From NCBI RefSeq assembly GCF_032884065.1, contig NC_088863.1, positions 61,139,512-61,203,511 on the forward strand: DNA of 64,000 bases, read 5' to 3'. This DNA comes from Artemia franciscana. Its lineage: Eukaryota; Arthropoda; Branchiopoda; Anostraca; Artemiidae. The position numbers and the translations under genes were made by a program. The notes beneath the pieces are model-generated. The model made no database searches, was not told the origin of the DNA, and saw only the letters and a list, made by a program, of their open reading frames with translations. This document shows positions 10,386-21,560 of this stretch, piece by piece; position 1 is the stretch's first letter; every line of letters begins with the position of its first letter.

Positions 10386-11530
10386 TCTAGCTCTTTACTA
10401 TATATGATGGCAGAACATTGCTTCTAGTACCCTTATCTAGAAATCATGTGCCTGTATTTTGATAGAAGAACTTGAATTTATCAATAAACATGTTTTTTCT
10501 AGTTGAAAATATTTTCAACCAGGCAGACCTTCCTTTTCATCTAAATAAACTTTTTAGTTTCAAACTTGGACCAAGAATTCTAAAACTTGACACTTGTATA
10601 TAATCAAAACTTTGAACTAAAACAAAAATGGACAATACCTCATAATTAATATACTGTTTTCTCCATTCTGGTGTTATGTGAGCACTTAAGTGTTGTGCAA
10701 ACTTCATTTCATTCGCCTGTTATGTATGGATTCATGAAGCAGTAGCCAGAAAAAAACTGAAACAAAATATGTAATAAGCATCTGATAACAGACAGAAAAA
10801 AAAAACAACAACAAAGACAAAAAAGTGGTGGAATACTACAAGACATCATCACAATTTCTTATGGACAAGTCATATAACTGTAAATAATATTCTAGTGCAT
10901 TTAAAGTGCAGGGACATCCACTTTCAAGCTGTTTAAACCACATTTCTTTTTTAGAAGAATGGGATGCATAAAATGAGGTATAGAATATAGATCAGACAGT
11001 GACAGAAACAATCTGAAGGGGCAAAGGCTCAAAAAAAAACTCTTAGGCCCTTGAACCCATCAGCCTTCCAGTTTCTTTACTTTTTGACAAAAATGATATC
11101 TAAGGTTGTCTTACCTTCCTGATAAAAAATCAAAAGCCAATTATGCAGCAAGGATATTAAAATTAAACCACCTAATAAGAAAAGAGGTTCACAGACAGCA
11201 GCCTTGTCACATCTAGTTCCAATCAAATAGTGATACAAGTATTTTCAGTCTACATGATAAGGATTTTCAGTCCTGAGTAGTCTTTGGGATTTCCCCCCCT
11301 CCAAACCCCAAGCCCTTGCCTTGCCAACTTAAGTATGTTGTAATTCGCCCCAAGGACCAGAGTTTTTGGGGTCCTACACCCACACCATACTCACAGTCTT
11401 CACCAGGGCTTTGCAGATACAGACTTACTCCATGCCCATCAAATCAGGATCCCTGAGGATTACTGAGGGAATTGTCTAATGTTTTTCAGCGTGAACTATT
11501 AGAATTTAATAATGAAAACATTCCGAGGGC
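10386..11530. other. No recognisable gene
   Basis: AT-rich sequence. I see no coding frame, hairpin or repeat shared with the rest of the window. Confidence 0.5.
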
Positions 11531-11534
11531 ATAT

Positions 11535-11930
11535 ACAGGGTTTGTCTGGAAAGAAATAAGACCGATTCAAATTAAGAACATTTATTCAGCCAGTTATTAC
11601 AGTCTTTGAAAACTTTCAAAACTTCTGTATCAATGTAGTACTATCAGCACAAATTCCAAGCATTGAAGTGTCATGGTATGCATTCTCTGGAATGGCCTTG
11701 AGAGCCATGGTGCATGCTGCTTGGATCCCCTCTGTCATCTCAAAATGCTTGCCTTTAATCAACCTTTTCAGGAAAGGACAAAAAAGTCCAGCAGCCCAAA
11801 TCTGGGCTGTAGGGCTGCTGAAGAAGCGTTGGGATCCTAGCCTTGGTCATGTAGCTCTTCACAATGTCAATCCATTTTTTTCATGTAGCTCTTCAAAATC
11901 AATCCATTTTTTTCCCAATGGTGTTTGATT
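11535..11930 (-). pseudogene. mariner-family transposase, C-terminal remnant
   Basis: On the minus strand the sequence reads VKSYMTKARIPTLL and then QQPYSPDLG, matching the mariner motif PYSPDLAP with the third catalytic region (DD(34)D type). A frameshift leads into KRLIKGKHFEMTEGIQAA, 'CTMALKAIPENAYHD' and, after another shift, SYFFPDKPC at the C-terminal end. This order (YSPDL, K.L.GK.F....IQ.A, AIP) is diagnostic of mariner/Tc1-IS630 transposases, which cut and paste at TA sites. Only about the last third remains. The A-rich 11849-11914 part carries a 33-bp tandem duplication (CATGTAGCTCTTCA twice). Not functional. Confidence 0.75.
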
Positions 11931-12327
11931 TCAACCGAAATTGGTATTTAAGGATTATATACTTGTAGGTTACATAACTAATTCTGATTTTACACAACAA
12001 TAAAAGGAGGAATTCTAAACACATTATAAAGTTATTTGATGGGACTTACAGATTCCTGAACATCTTCATCATGAAAGTAATTTTAATCTATATAATAGGA
12101 AAACATAAAGCTGGGCCTTAGGACCTTCTCTTCTTCTGTTTGCTTAGAAATGGACTTTCCAATCAAGACTATATAGCCCTCCTCCCTTTGTCTCTTCATA
12201 TGAGTTGTGTTGGATTATTACACATGGCTGCTAAATTGTTTATCTTGAAATAGCTCTTTTGATTTTAGGAACATGAATATTCTGATATATATTTTGATTT
12301 ATTACTCTTGGCACGGGTCTAATCAGC

Positions 12328-13085
12328 CAGGGGCAGATCCGGGATTTTCTTTTTTTTGGGGGGGGGGGCAATAGGATGCTTCAATAAACTAACAAACAAA
12401 GATACCTGTAGAGATACCTGTAATTAAAAGGTAACCTCGACAATTATGTGTCGTAGGTAGGTAATGGAAATGGTTGTACATTTAATCTAAAATCTGGTGA
12501 GGGTATAAGTTCTAATAAATATGTTGAAATTAAAATGGTATAGAGACATTGATACAAAAATATGTAAGCTATGAAAACTACCCCACCATAAAAATATCAT
12601 CTATAAAAAATATGATGTGTTGTTGCTAATTTATATAGTGTTGCTAATTTATTTTCATGGATAAACGTGGCAACACTGACGAAAATATGGGGCTGCCTGG
12701 AAAAATTCTAATTTTAAAAATAATTTTAAACAGATAAAAGGAAAATCTTATAGAATCGCAATTTTCAGGTAATTTTTCTTATTATACTTACTACATGCAC
12801 CTACAGATGATATTTTATATCCAGCTTCAAACAGGGCCGGATCCAGTATTTTCTTTAGCGGGTGGTGCATAATAGGTTGCTTCAATAAACTTGCAGACAA
12901 AGAAATATCAGCAATTTAAAAGAAACCTCAACAATAATGCGTCATAGGTAGTTAGTGGAAATGGTTATAAATTTAATCTAAAATCTGGCGAGGGTTAAAT
13001 TTCTAATAAATTTGTTGAAATTAAAATGGTATAAAAATACTGATAAAAATCGTATGTTAAAAAAAAAACTACCCCGCAATGAAAA
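12328..13085 (+). repeat. Two tandem copies of the hAT-like left end
   Basis: Copy one (12328-12590) and copy two (12832-13085) are about 504 bases apart. They share GATCC near the start, TTGCTTCAATAAACT-type sequence, 'TGTGTCGTAGGTAG', AATCTAAAATCTGG and GAAATTAAAATGGTATA. Copy two begins CAGGGCCGGATCCAG. Either the left end was duplicated or one element inserted beside another. Confidence 0.75.
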
Positions 13086-14740
13086 ACTAAAAGCTGTTCA
13101 CTATCTATAGAAAAAACTTTGTGACAATTTGTATAGGTTAAACCATTTAGTATATTGCCTAACTTTGAGGCATGGCTTAGTAACTATGATAATAATGAAG
13201 AGCAGGAAATGGGGATAAAGACACAGCTTGTATTTTGGTAAAAGATATATTAAGCACTATATACTAGTTCTTTTAGGGGTGTAACAAGAAAAACAGAACA
13301 AAGAGATAGAAATGCATAAAAGACATTTAAAACGAGGGTTTTAAACATAGGCAATAAAGCATTAACTAATCACTGTTTCTTTTCAAAAATAGTGTTTTAA
13401 TAAACAGTGTGAACTTCAACAAAATCTCAAAAATTTACTAATCAAAAATTTTGGTTAAATTGCAGAATTCACAATTTTATAAGAAAAAGTCTATTTCTTG
13501 ATTACACTCCAGCCATATCTATTTATTACATGGCCGATGCCTACCTCAATATTTTGATGAACGTTTATAATGGGCAGTCCTTTCAGTCTAGAGTCTTATC
13601 AGTTTAGAACTCTTCGTTAGTATTTCCTCTTCTATTTATCCTAAAATATTTGAATACAGACCAAAATCGTCAAAAAAGAAATAGGAATCCTATTAAAGAT
13701 ACATATAAATATGTGCTCCAAACTAAGTAAATGTGTCGAAATACAAATAATTATGTGTTTGTTATGTTTGTATGTGATAGATATAGATTGGTGATTTAAA
13801 TTCTCAGGGTTTTAAGCTGTGGAGATTTCTAATTAATTTGTTTTAATCTTGATATTTTCAGATATTCAATTCAAACATTTAAATCTTGATATGTCTGTTC
13901 AGAAAAAAGTAAAAATTTGGAATCTGACTCAGATTTAGCGTTAAGTAAGAGAATTGTCCTGTAAAAATGTTGATTTATAAACAACTAATAGTGGAAATAT
14001 GATTGGATGGCATGCATCAAGATGAGTATAAAAATACTCAGTGGTATATATAACAGTTTAGACAATTTTATGGACAAATATATTCAACCCCTATACAAAA
14101 ACATAACAATATTTTGCGACTGTTTGGTATTGAGAAGGTGAAAAAATCTGAAGTAATATTGCAGTTGTATTCTGTTTCCGTGGTTAACTCAAGTTTTGTG
14201 AATTTCCCCTTTCTACAATTTTTTTTTATTTTTAAATGTTTGAAAAAAATCAGTGCCATTCCACTGATTCAAACTGAGAATTCAGAGACCCGTCTATACC
14301 AGTTAGATAAAAAAAAAAAAAAATAAACACATAATTATTGGTCTTCATTTATAAACAATTTTGGGAAAATCTATTTATTAAAGTTTATTGAAATATATTA
14401 AATTTATTAAAATTTATTAAAGTTTAAAGAGTATGGGCTTTACTTTAATGTTTAAGGATGAACAGAGGTGATTTGTCACATCATGTAGAGCTCTAATTAG
14501 ATGAAAATAGGCAGTAAAGTGGCCACTATTTGCAAAACAAAATCCAAAATTTAAAGTAATAAATTTTGCACTTCTCACATTTACTTTCTATTATACAAAC
14601 CCCCTACAAAACAACAATGTTGTAAAAATCACTCTGTTTCGCAAAAAAAAGGAAACCCGAAAAACCAAAACAGACAGCCAAAAAAGTAATGATACCAATT
14701 TCTTTGCCTCAGTGCTATAGCAAGACTTAAAAACAAATTT
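13086..14740. other. Interior of the hAT-like element, no gene seen
   Basis: AT-rich sequence with a run of A at about 14310-14322 and a short direct repeat of AAATTTATTAAA at 14400. No frame resembles a transposase. Confidence 0.5.
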
Positions 14741-15995
14741 TTGACAGGAATTTTTTGATAAGGGTTTTCCTGTCGACATGATTCTTCTTGATCTGTCCAA
14801 AGCATTCGACAAAGTTTATCATGAATTCCTCATAATCAAATTGAGGGCTGCAGGTGTCAACGAAGGTGTTGTACAGTGGATTATGGGCTTTCTTTCTAAA
14901 TGATCACAGAGTGTCAGAGTTTTTGATTCGCAAGGAATTCCTCATTTCTCTTCTCCCACAATCGTATTAAGTGGCGTGCCCCAGGGCACTATACTTGGAC
15001 CAACACTTTTCAACTTCTATGTTAACGAATTACCCACCCTTCTTTCAAATCTTATTACCCTTTACGCTGATGACTCAAAAATAGTTGGAAAAGCGGCTAC
15101 TCCCTCTGACCAGCAATCAATTCAAACAGATCTTGATAGTATAGGAAGATGGGCTAACATGTGGCTTCTGACTTTCAATATTGACAAATGCCATGTAATC
15201 CATTTTGGCAAACATAACAAGCATCATAAGTATTTCCTTCAAGACAACTTCCTTTCTGCTGTTTCTGATGAAAGAGATCTTGGGGTTATTGTAGATCACC
15301 AATTAAAGTTTAGCAGCCAAGCTAAGTCTGTTTCATCTTCTGCAAATAAAACCCTCGGTATCATAAAAAGAACCATCACCAGCCAACACCCTAGAGTTCT
15401 TTTGAGGTTATATAAGGCGCTTGTACGTCCACGCCTGGAGGTTGGAATTTCATTGGCAGCCCCTTTCTTTAAAAAAGATAAGAAGTTGCTTGAGGATGTC
15501 CAGCGTCGTGCCACTAAGATGGTTAGCAACATGAATAAATTTCCATACGAAGAAAGACTACGTCGTTTGAAGCTGCCGACGCTGACATACCGACGGAAAA
15601 GGGGTGACATTATTTTAACCAAAAAAATCCTCATAAATATACCCTTCCCGGTCTCTTTGCACAGCCCTTGCATTCTGGTACTAGAGGACATTCTTTGAAG
15701 CTCTCCATGCAGCGTTCCACGAGTAGACATAGAACCCACTTCTTCAGCCAAAGAATCATCAATATGTGGAACCAGCTCTCTGAAGAAACGGTTTCCGCTA
15801 CTTCAACTGACATGTTCAAGTCCCACCTTGATAAGGAATGGCTCTGCCAGGAGTTCCTTTACAATTGGGAAGCTGCAGAGTCCTCCACAAGAGGCTAATC
15901 TAACAGCCACAATCTACACCAAACGAATTCTTTTTTCTCATGGAGCATCACAAGGATAGATAATCCTTATATCGCTCCAAGCTGCGATTTAAGGT
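14741..15995 (+). pseudogene. CR1-like LINE ORF2 3' half, with 3' tail
   Basis: RT of a CR1-like non-LTR retrotransposon, truncated at the 5' side. It reads QEFFDKGFPVDMILLDLSKAF (RT motif with the first catalytic Asp region), then GFLSK followed by an in-frame TGA at about 14899. Next are LSGVPQGTILGPTLFNFYVN and TLYADDSKIV with an intact YADD box, 'WANMWLLTFNIDKCHVIHFG', DLGVIVDHQLKFSSQ, and YKALVRPRLEVGISLAAPFF and LEDVQRRATKMV. A frameshift near 15640 moves to HSGTRGHSLKLSMQRS, RIINMWNQLSEETVSA and 'LDKEWLCQEFLYNWEA', stopping at 15896. The 3' UTR ends in CGCTCCAAGCTGCGATTTAAGG. One stop and one frameshift only, so this is one of the younger LINE copies. It lies inside the hAT-like element. 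Confidence 0.85.
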
Positions 15996-16444
15996 AATTT
16001 AAGGAAAAAGAATTAAATATTTTGCTTTTCAGCCCTGTTGTGACAGCAAAATCCTGAAATATCATTTTGACAGCCTAAAGCAGTCAGGATTTTACATTTC
16101 CCCTCCTCGTTATTATGAAATGAAGGTTTTCACCTTACAGTTGGCTTTGGTGGTAAAACAAACAGATTCTCCTGGTAAGCCAAAATTTAATGACATACTT
16201 TTTGGCAGCATGTGTCATTAGTAAAATCTAACAGAGACCACACTAAGTAACTAAAACCTTGTTTCAAACTTGTTTGCAAACAGAAACAGTCTTAATAATA
16301 AAAAAATTATTAAAAACTAAACAATTAAAAACCAATTCAAAAAAAAACTTTTATCCCAACCCAAACCAGAGCAAACGGACCCAACCACAAATTCACCATT
16401 ACAACAGGGGGGGGGGGGCTTGTATTCCCCTGGATCTGCCACTG
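15996..16444. other. Right interior of the hAT-like element
   Basis: Noncoding. It ends with a run of twelve G (16407-16418) and the inverted CAGATCCAGG terminus. A-rich around 16300-16350. Confidence 0.5.
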
Positions 16445-16452
16445 TAGTCAGC

Positions 16453-17130
16453 TTGGTTTGTAACAGTAGTTTCTAGCTCAGTTTTAATCATGTGTCTTGT
16501 AGTAACTATTTCGATTCTAGGCACTGGATAATCCAGGTATATATATGGAGTTTGGTACTATTTGTTCAGGTTAGATTGGCCAGCCTTTTGATTGATGAGG
16601 AATTTTTTAGCATTTGAAACACTTTAACAGTTTACTTTAAAGAATATACTTTGCAGACCTTAGCATATCATATTCACATGGGCAATGGTCAATTGTTTGA
16701 TTTCTTGCATTGCAATATCTGCAAAATGGGGAGGGGGAGCTACAACAGTAGAGTTTGGTATTTGATAGAAGAAAGCCTGCAGGTTTAGATAATTTAAGCC
16801 TGCATAGATTCTATGGTAAATTTTGGAGTAATCTTTACTGGAGAAACAAGACAAATTTGGCTTGTCTACCTATAATTCCTGAGTAGCTTAGAATATGTTG
16901 GAATTTTGACAATATGCCACTTGAAGCAAGTGCAGTTGTAAATATGCAACAATCGAAAGTATCTATATCTATATTGCAGTGAGATGTCTTGTCAAGGATA
17001 GACATAGAATCAGCATGTATTATAATATTTTGCACATTAGAACTAAAGGTGTAATTATTCTTAAAATGTTCCAAAGCCATAATATTACCTTAATTCGCAC
17101 TTCAGAGCAAATTAGTTGCAAGAACTGTGA
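16453..17130. other. No recognisable gene
   Basis: Short frames on the minus strand (16660-17080) match nothing I recognise. The plus strand toward 17130 may extend the LINE endonuclease fragment that follows, but the reading is too broken to assign. Confidence 0.4.
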
Positions 17131-17345
17131 TGCTCCATATTTGATGATGGCAATAGATCTGGTCGTTGTGTATGGTGAAGCAACAAACTATCAGGACTAA
17201 AGAGTGCTGGAGAGATGCAATTTCAGGCCACTTGGTAACAGTGATCACATGGTGGGTGTGGTTCAAGAATCATTCTCTAGCAATTTAGAGTTGGCACCAC
17301 CGCAAAACAGCAACTTTGGATTGAGTGTGCGAAATGGTTGGGTAT
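17130..17345 (+). pseudogene. LINE endonuclease C-terminal fragment
   Basis: The plus strand reads 'MMAIDLVVVYGEATNY', a stop, then RPLGNSDHMVGVVQESFSS. The LDLV block followed by PLG.SDH is the C-terminal signature of the apurinic-type endonuclease of CR1/Jockey LINEs, where the Asp-His pair is catalytic. It abuts, in opposite orientation, the 3' end of the minus-strand LINE at 17230-21560. Confidence 0.5.
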
Positions 17346-17396
17346 GATAAGTTGCATCATCCTCCAAGCTGAATCTCTATTGTCTTCCAAGAGTGT

Positions 17397-20276
17397 TAGG
17401 GTAGTGAGGGCTGGGAAGAGTTTTCCCACTGGAAACTCCATGGTTTGGCCTTCTAATTCTTGTCAAGGCTCTTTTTGAATTCCTCAGGCGAGGTTGGGGA
17501 AATTGTCACTTGGCTTAGTTGTTTCTAATCATTTGCTACTTTCTGGCTGAAAAATATAATCAGACCTTGGTGTTAACAGTGGATTTGAATGGCTTTTTGG
17601 AAAGTCCTCGTGTTTGTCTTTAGTGGGGAGAGAAGGTGAATAGCTTCTGGTCTGCTTGCTGGAGGTACCTGTAGGTGAGCATCATGTCATTACACGCATG
17701 CCAATAATAAATTGTTGGGAACTTAGCAGATTGTAGCCTACTGCAGTAGGGCTGACTGCATAAACCGTTGAAGCATTTGGTGGCTCTCCTTTGGATACTT
17801 TCAACAAGCTGGATGTCACTCTTGTAGAAAAGACCAGCAACACATGTTCCAAAATCCAGGATTGGCCGGACCCAAGCTTTGTACAGTTTCTGAAAAACTG
17901 TGGAGGATTGACTACTGGCGGTTCTTTTCAGGAGTCCCAAATTTGCGTTTACTCTCAAAACTGCTTGGGTGGTGTGTTCATGAAATTTTAAACTGTCATC
18001 CAACAGGACTCCTAGGTCTCTACCACTACTAGAAGTAGGAAGCTGGACTGTTCATGACCTTTTGCTGTTGAACATAGTGGACTGGTGCTGCAGATTACCA
18101 TGGCCAAAATGAAGAGTGACAGACTTTGAGATGTTGAAGGAGAGAAGCCACTTACCTGCCAATGCTTGAATTTGGTTTGGATTGGCCTGTAGGCTATTGT
18201 TGTCTGTGGTACTAAATAGCTTGAATTTGTCAGCAAAAAGAGTCAGGTGTTTTTTTGTTTCAGCTACCAAATCAGTGATGTAGATGAGGAATAAGGTTGG
18301 TCCAAGGACAGTCCTTTGAGGGAAAATGCTCAGAACTTAGCAAGGTATTGAATAGACCTTCTCTCCTTTTGCATTCTGCCACCAAGGAAGTCCATTAGCC
18401 AATCAGCCAGCTCTTTGTTAATGTCCACAGCTGTGAATTTAGAGTGCAAATGACTATAAGGGACTTTGTCAAAGGCTTTAACAATGCCTATCAGAATTAG
18501 GTTGCCAGAAAATCCTCTGTCAAGAAGTTGAGTAATTAGCCTGTAAGTTTTGAGTAGGTTGTTTTCAACTGACTTACTGGGGGAAGAAAACATCTTGTTT
18601 ATCTGAAATAATGCTGTTGGATACAAGGTGCTTGGGAAATGCATTGTTTATAATTCTCTCTAAAACCTTAGCAACAGTAGACGTCAGGCTTATAGGTATA
18701 TAGTTTTCAGCTTTAGATTGGTCCCCCTTTTTGAATATGGGTGTCTTCCATTGTAAGGGAACAACTCTGCTGTCAAGAGAAAACTGAAGTAGATAGCACA
18801 AAGCAGGGGAAATCTTGGTGGCTGTTACTTTGAGCAACTTCAGGTGGATTCTGTCAGGACCAGCTGATTTGTTGGTATCAAGGTTTTTTTAGCCTCTTTT
18901 CCACAATAGGTACAGTGATAAAAACCGTGCTCATGGGACATGATATGTTGTTTTTAAGAAGGGGTTGAGGCTCACTATCTGGCTCTGTTGTGAAGACAGA
19001 AGTCAACTGGTTGTTTAGTAGGTTTGCTAGTTTCTAGCTGTCAGTTGCTTCTCTTCCATCAACAGTAGTGAGGCATTTAACACAGCACCTAGCATGGTCT
19101 TTGCTGGACACATAATTCCAAAACTTTTTTGGGTTACTCTTGTATTCATTGGCAAGTTCAAGCTCAAAATTTTGGTACAGTTGTTTTGTCAAATTTTGTA
19201 GTCTGTTCCAAGCTTGGACATACTTTTTATAGTGACCAGACTTGTCCCTTTTCTTCCATTGGTGCAGTTTCTGATTTCTTTGTCTTTTAATGAAAGGGGT
19301 TATATACAGTAATGTCTTTGGTATGGGAACCAGCCATTCTGTTGTGTTTCTACTCTGAATCTCAGTGACAACAGTCAGGAATTTTTCCCACTGTTCATTG
19401 ACATCTCCCTGAAGTAGCTCATCCCAGTTGATGAGTCTTAGCTCCTTTCTAATTGCCTCATACTCTGTGTAAGCCTGTCTTTTGTATTTACTTTTCACTG
19501 GACATTTAGAGATGATTATTTCTATGGCAAGATGGTTGCTTTTCCTGACTGGTGGGAGATAGTTTACCTTCTGAATTGCCTCTGTTTCCAAACACCAGAT
19601 CTAATACCATGGATTGTTTGGGAGGGGGAAACCAAGTGGGTTGCTCAATTAGTTGGTAGGCAGAAAGGTCATTTACAATATCAAGAAAAGGTCTAGCTTT
19701 AATGGGGCTATTGGCAGTAGAGTAGTAAAGGTACCTATCCTTCCAGATCAGTTCTGGAAAACTGAAGTCATGTCCAACAATAAAATTGCCTTTAAAGTTT
19801 TGAATAGCTTGACAGAACATTAATGAATGAAAGAGAGAGAGAGAGAGCAAAGAGTATTCTGTCTCAATATCTGAGGGTGAAGACAGGCTTTGATAGATAC
19901 AACCAGCTCTGAGAGAGCATTGGCGCTGGTCTTTATCAGTAAGGTCAAACCATACACATTCAACAGAGGCTGTATTTTCCTCAATGCTCAGCTCATGTAC
20001 TGCATATGTATTTTTGATCATAGCTAGAACACCCTGTTTGCATCTTGTACAAGAAAGGTAAGAAACAACTTGGTAACTGGGCATATTAATATGAGAATCT
20101 TCTAGCCTTGTTCTTGAATTCTTAGGACACACTTCTGTTAATAAAACTAGGTCATAGTCCTTTTGGTATACCAGACTCCTAAGTTCTGGACTTACATGTT
20201 CAATTGGCTCAAAGGGGGCAGCATCTGACTGAGATTCTATAGACATGATACCAGAATTGGTAGTTGTGAATGTCAA
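17397..20276 (-). pseudogene. CR1-like LINE ORF2: endonuclease and reverse transcriptase
   Basis: The endonuclease starts at the N-terminus (YDLVLLTEVCPKNSRTRL) and continues with 'RAGCIYQSLSSPSDIE' and GHDFSFPELIW (usually GDFNFP). It then has SMVLDLVFGNR and, after a frameshift near 19590, LPPVRKSNHLAI, where the usual SDH reads SNH. The linker (19034-19560) contains KYVQAWNRLQNLTK and NPKKFWNYVSSKD. RT follows: LQWKTPIFKKGDQSKAENY (18700-18760), ILIGIVKAFDKVPYSHLHSK, then LTLFADKFKLF. The catalytic FADD box is FADK, so the polymerase is inactive. The C-terminal domain contains 'LYKAWVRPILDFGT', ESIQRRATKCF and, near 17400-17600, FFSQKVANDWKQLSQVT and SLDKN. A GA microsatellite (about 19827-19847) lies inside the endonuclease frame and adds serine-leucine repeats. 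Confidence 0.85.
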
Positions 20277-20455
20277 GGATGTATCTGCTGCTGTTGGGGA
20301 TGATTCATCATCACTTTAGAACGCAAAAGAACTTTGCCACAGGTCTTGGACCTATACTATGCTATACTATGTTTACTATACTATTGGACCTTAGTCCTAT
20401 ACTATGCTTACTATAACTAGACACTTTAATTATAACACTATATACAAGTCTCCTA

Positions 20456-21390
20456 TTATGCAGGTTTAGCACTGCATGGCCACCAACTGGGATGGGAGTG
20501 CTTTCTTTGGCTTGGTCTGTTTTTCAGCACAATTTGAAAGTCATGGATGGCTAGGTTTATCTCCCCTGTGGCAGTTCTGGCTTTAAGCTCTTCTATAAGT
20601 GTTTTTTGGCAGGCCTGTTTTTCCCTTGACATTTCGTTTCTAGATTGTATTTGACCTTTCTTCTCAAAGTTTTCTGCAAAACTTTCTTTTTTAGTACCTG
20701 ATGGCTCACTGTTGGCCCCTCTCTGGTGCAAAGCAGGAATCTTTGTATTTTGGTTACTGAGTTGCATTTTATACCAAAATCATTCTCTAGGATTGAAAGA
20801 ATAGCTCTGCTGGCATCCTGGGAGGGTTGTATATCTTAAACAATGACATTGTTTTCCTATTCTCTCTTTCTTTTCTAGCACAAACAATATGACAAACATC
20901 CAACTCTAATGTTTGTCTAAGGTTGAGCTGCAGAGAAGAAACTTTGCTTTGCAAAATTTGCCAAGCATCATTAGCACTACACTTTTGTACAAGAGACAAT
21001 TCAACCACATTAACTTTTTCAGAGATGGTTGTTAGCTTGGTTCTCAGACTTTCTGCCAACTGTGCAATGGACTGGTTTATACTTTGTTGTAGCATGGTTA
21101 GTGTATTGCCAACAATAGATGTGATCTTGGCTGCTGAAGTACCATGGTGTGAAGCACTCTGGGGACATGCTTTGCATGCTGGACACACCCACCTGAGACT
21201 GATTTTCTCCACCATTTTATTCAGCAGATCCTATTCAGAGTCAGTTAGTTTTAGGCAAGCTGCACAGACCCAATTTTCAGTCATCACAGTCTAGTGCTGA
21301 TGAGCTCTCATCTAAGTTTGCAGTGTAGGTTACACACTTATCAACATTTTTCTTAGGGCTTTGCCATGGACATTTCTGTTTTGGAGGCAT
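20456..21390 (-). pseudogene. LINE ORF1 with PHD-like zinc finger and coiled coil
   Basis: The minus strand has an ATG at 21388-21390 that opens MPPKQKCPWQSPKK. Around residues 35-75 lies a PHD-type zinc finger. CDD is followed by a one-base deletion, after which the sequence reads as NWVCAACLKL, and the finger ends at LRWVCPACKACP. Next is a coiled-coil stretch ('LTMLQQSINQSIAQLAESL', KVNVVELSLVQ), then an RNA-binding-type region (VCHIVCARKERENRK, IYNPPRMPAELF). The 20456-20767 frame continues downstream with a Lys- and Gln-rich tail. ORF1 proteins of CR1 LINEs bind their RNA and typically have this finger plus coiled coil. Confidence 0.7.
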
Positions 21391-21430
21391 TACTGTTTCT
21401 ATTCACACTAAAAGTATGTTTTGGTTCACT

Positions 21431-21558
21431 GTCACTTATTTTATGATCCAGTTTAGAGACTTTCAAATTCAGTAGGTAGTACCACAAGAAGCACTGTCAC
21501 TTATTCTGTGGTCCAGTTTGGGGGTTTTCTAATTCAGTGGGTAGCACCACAAGAAGAA
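21431..21558 (-). repeat. Two 64-bp tandem repeats in the LINE 5' region
   Basis: Two direct copies start at GTCACTTATT (21431 and 21495) and run to CACCACAAGAAG. They lie upstream of ORF1 on the minus strand, where LINE internal promoters are often built of tandem monomers. The promoter role is inferred. Confidence 0.7.
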
Positions 21559-21560
21559 AA

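Larger units (their letters stand above)
12328..16444 (+). mobile_element. hAT-like non-autonomous DNA transposon, about 4.1 kb
   Basis: The left end is CAGGGGCAGATCCGGG (12328). The right end, read on the minus strand, is CAGTGGCAGATCCAGG (ending 16444), matching at 14 of 16 positions. The flanks are TAATCAGC (12320-12327) and TAGTCAGC (16445-16452), an 8-bp target duplication with one mismatch, as expected for the hAT superfamily. No hAT transposase is recognisable between the ends. The interior holds two copies of a ~260 bp subterminal repeat, a LINE fragment (14741-15995) and AT-rich sequence. The G and C runs next to both ends (12359-12370 and 16408-16418) are also arranged as inverted repeats. 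Confidence 0.65.
17230..21560 (-). mobile_element. Nearly full-length CR1-like LINE
   Basis: A two-ORF non-LTR retrotransposon on the minus strand: 5' UTR repeats (21431-21558), ORF1 (20456-21390), a short intergenic tandem repeat (20345-20415, TATACTATG units) and ORF2 (17397-20276). The layout of PHD-finger ORF1, then endonuclease and RT, is that of CR1-type elements. The frames are disrupted in several places, so it is dead. The 3' boundary is uncertain (17230-17345), because a plus-strand LINE fragment abuts it. Confidence 0.8.

Noticed and set aside
17620..18236. Plus-strand open frames at 17791-18032
   Set aside because: They lie antisense to the clear LINE RT frame.
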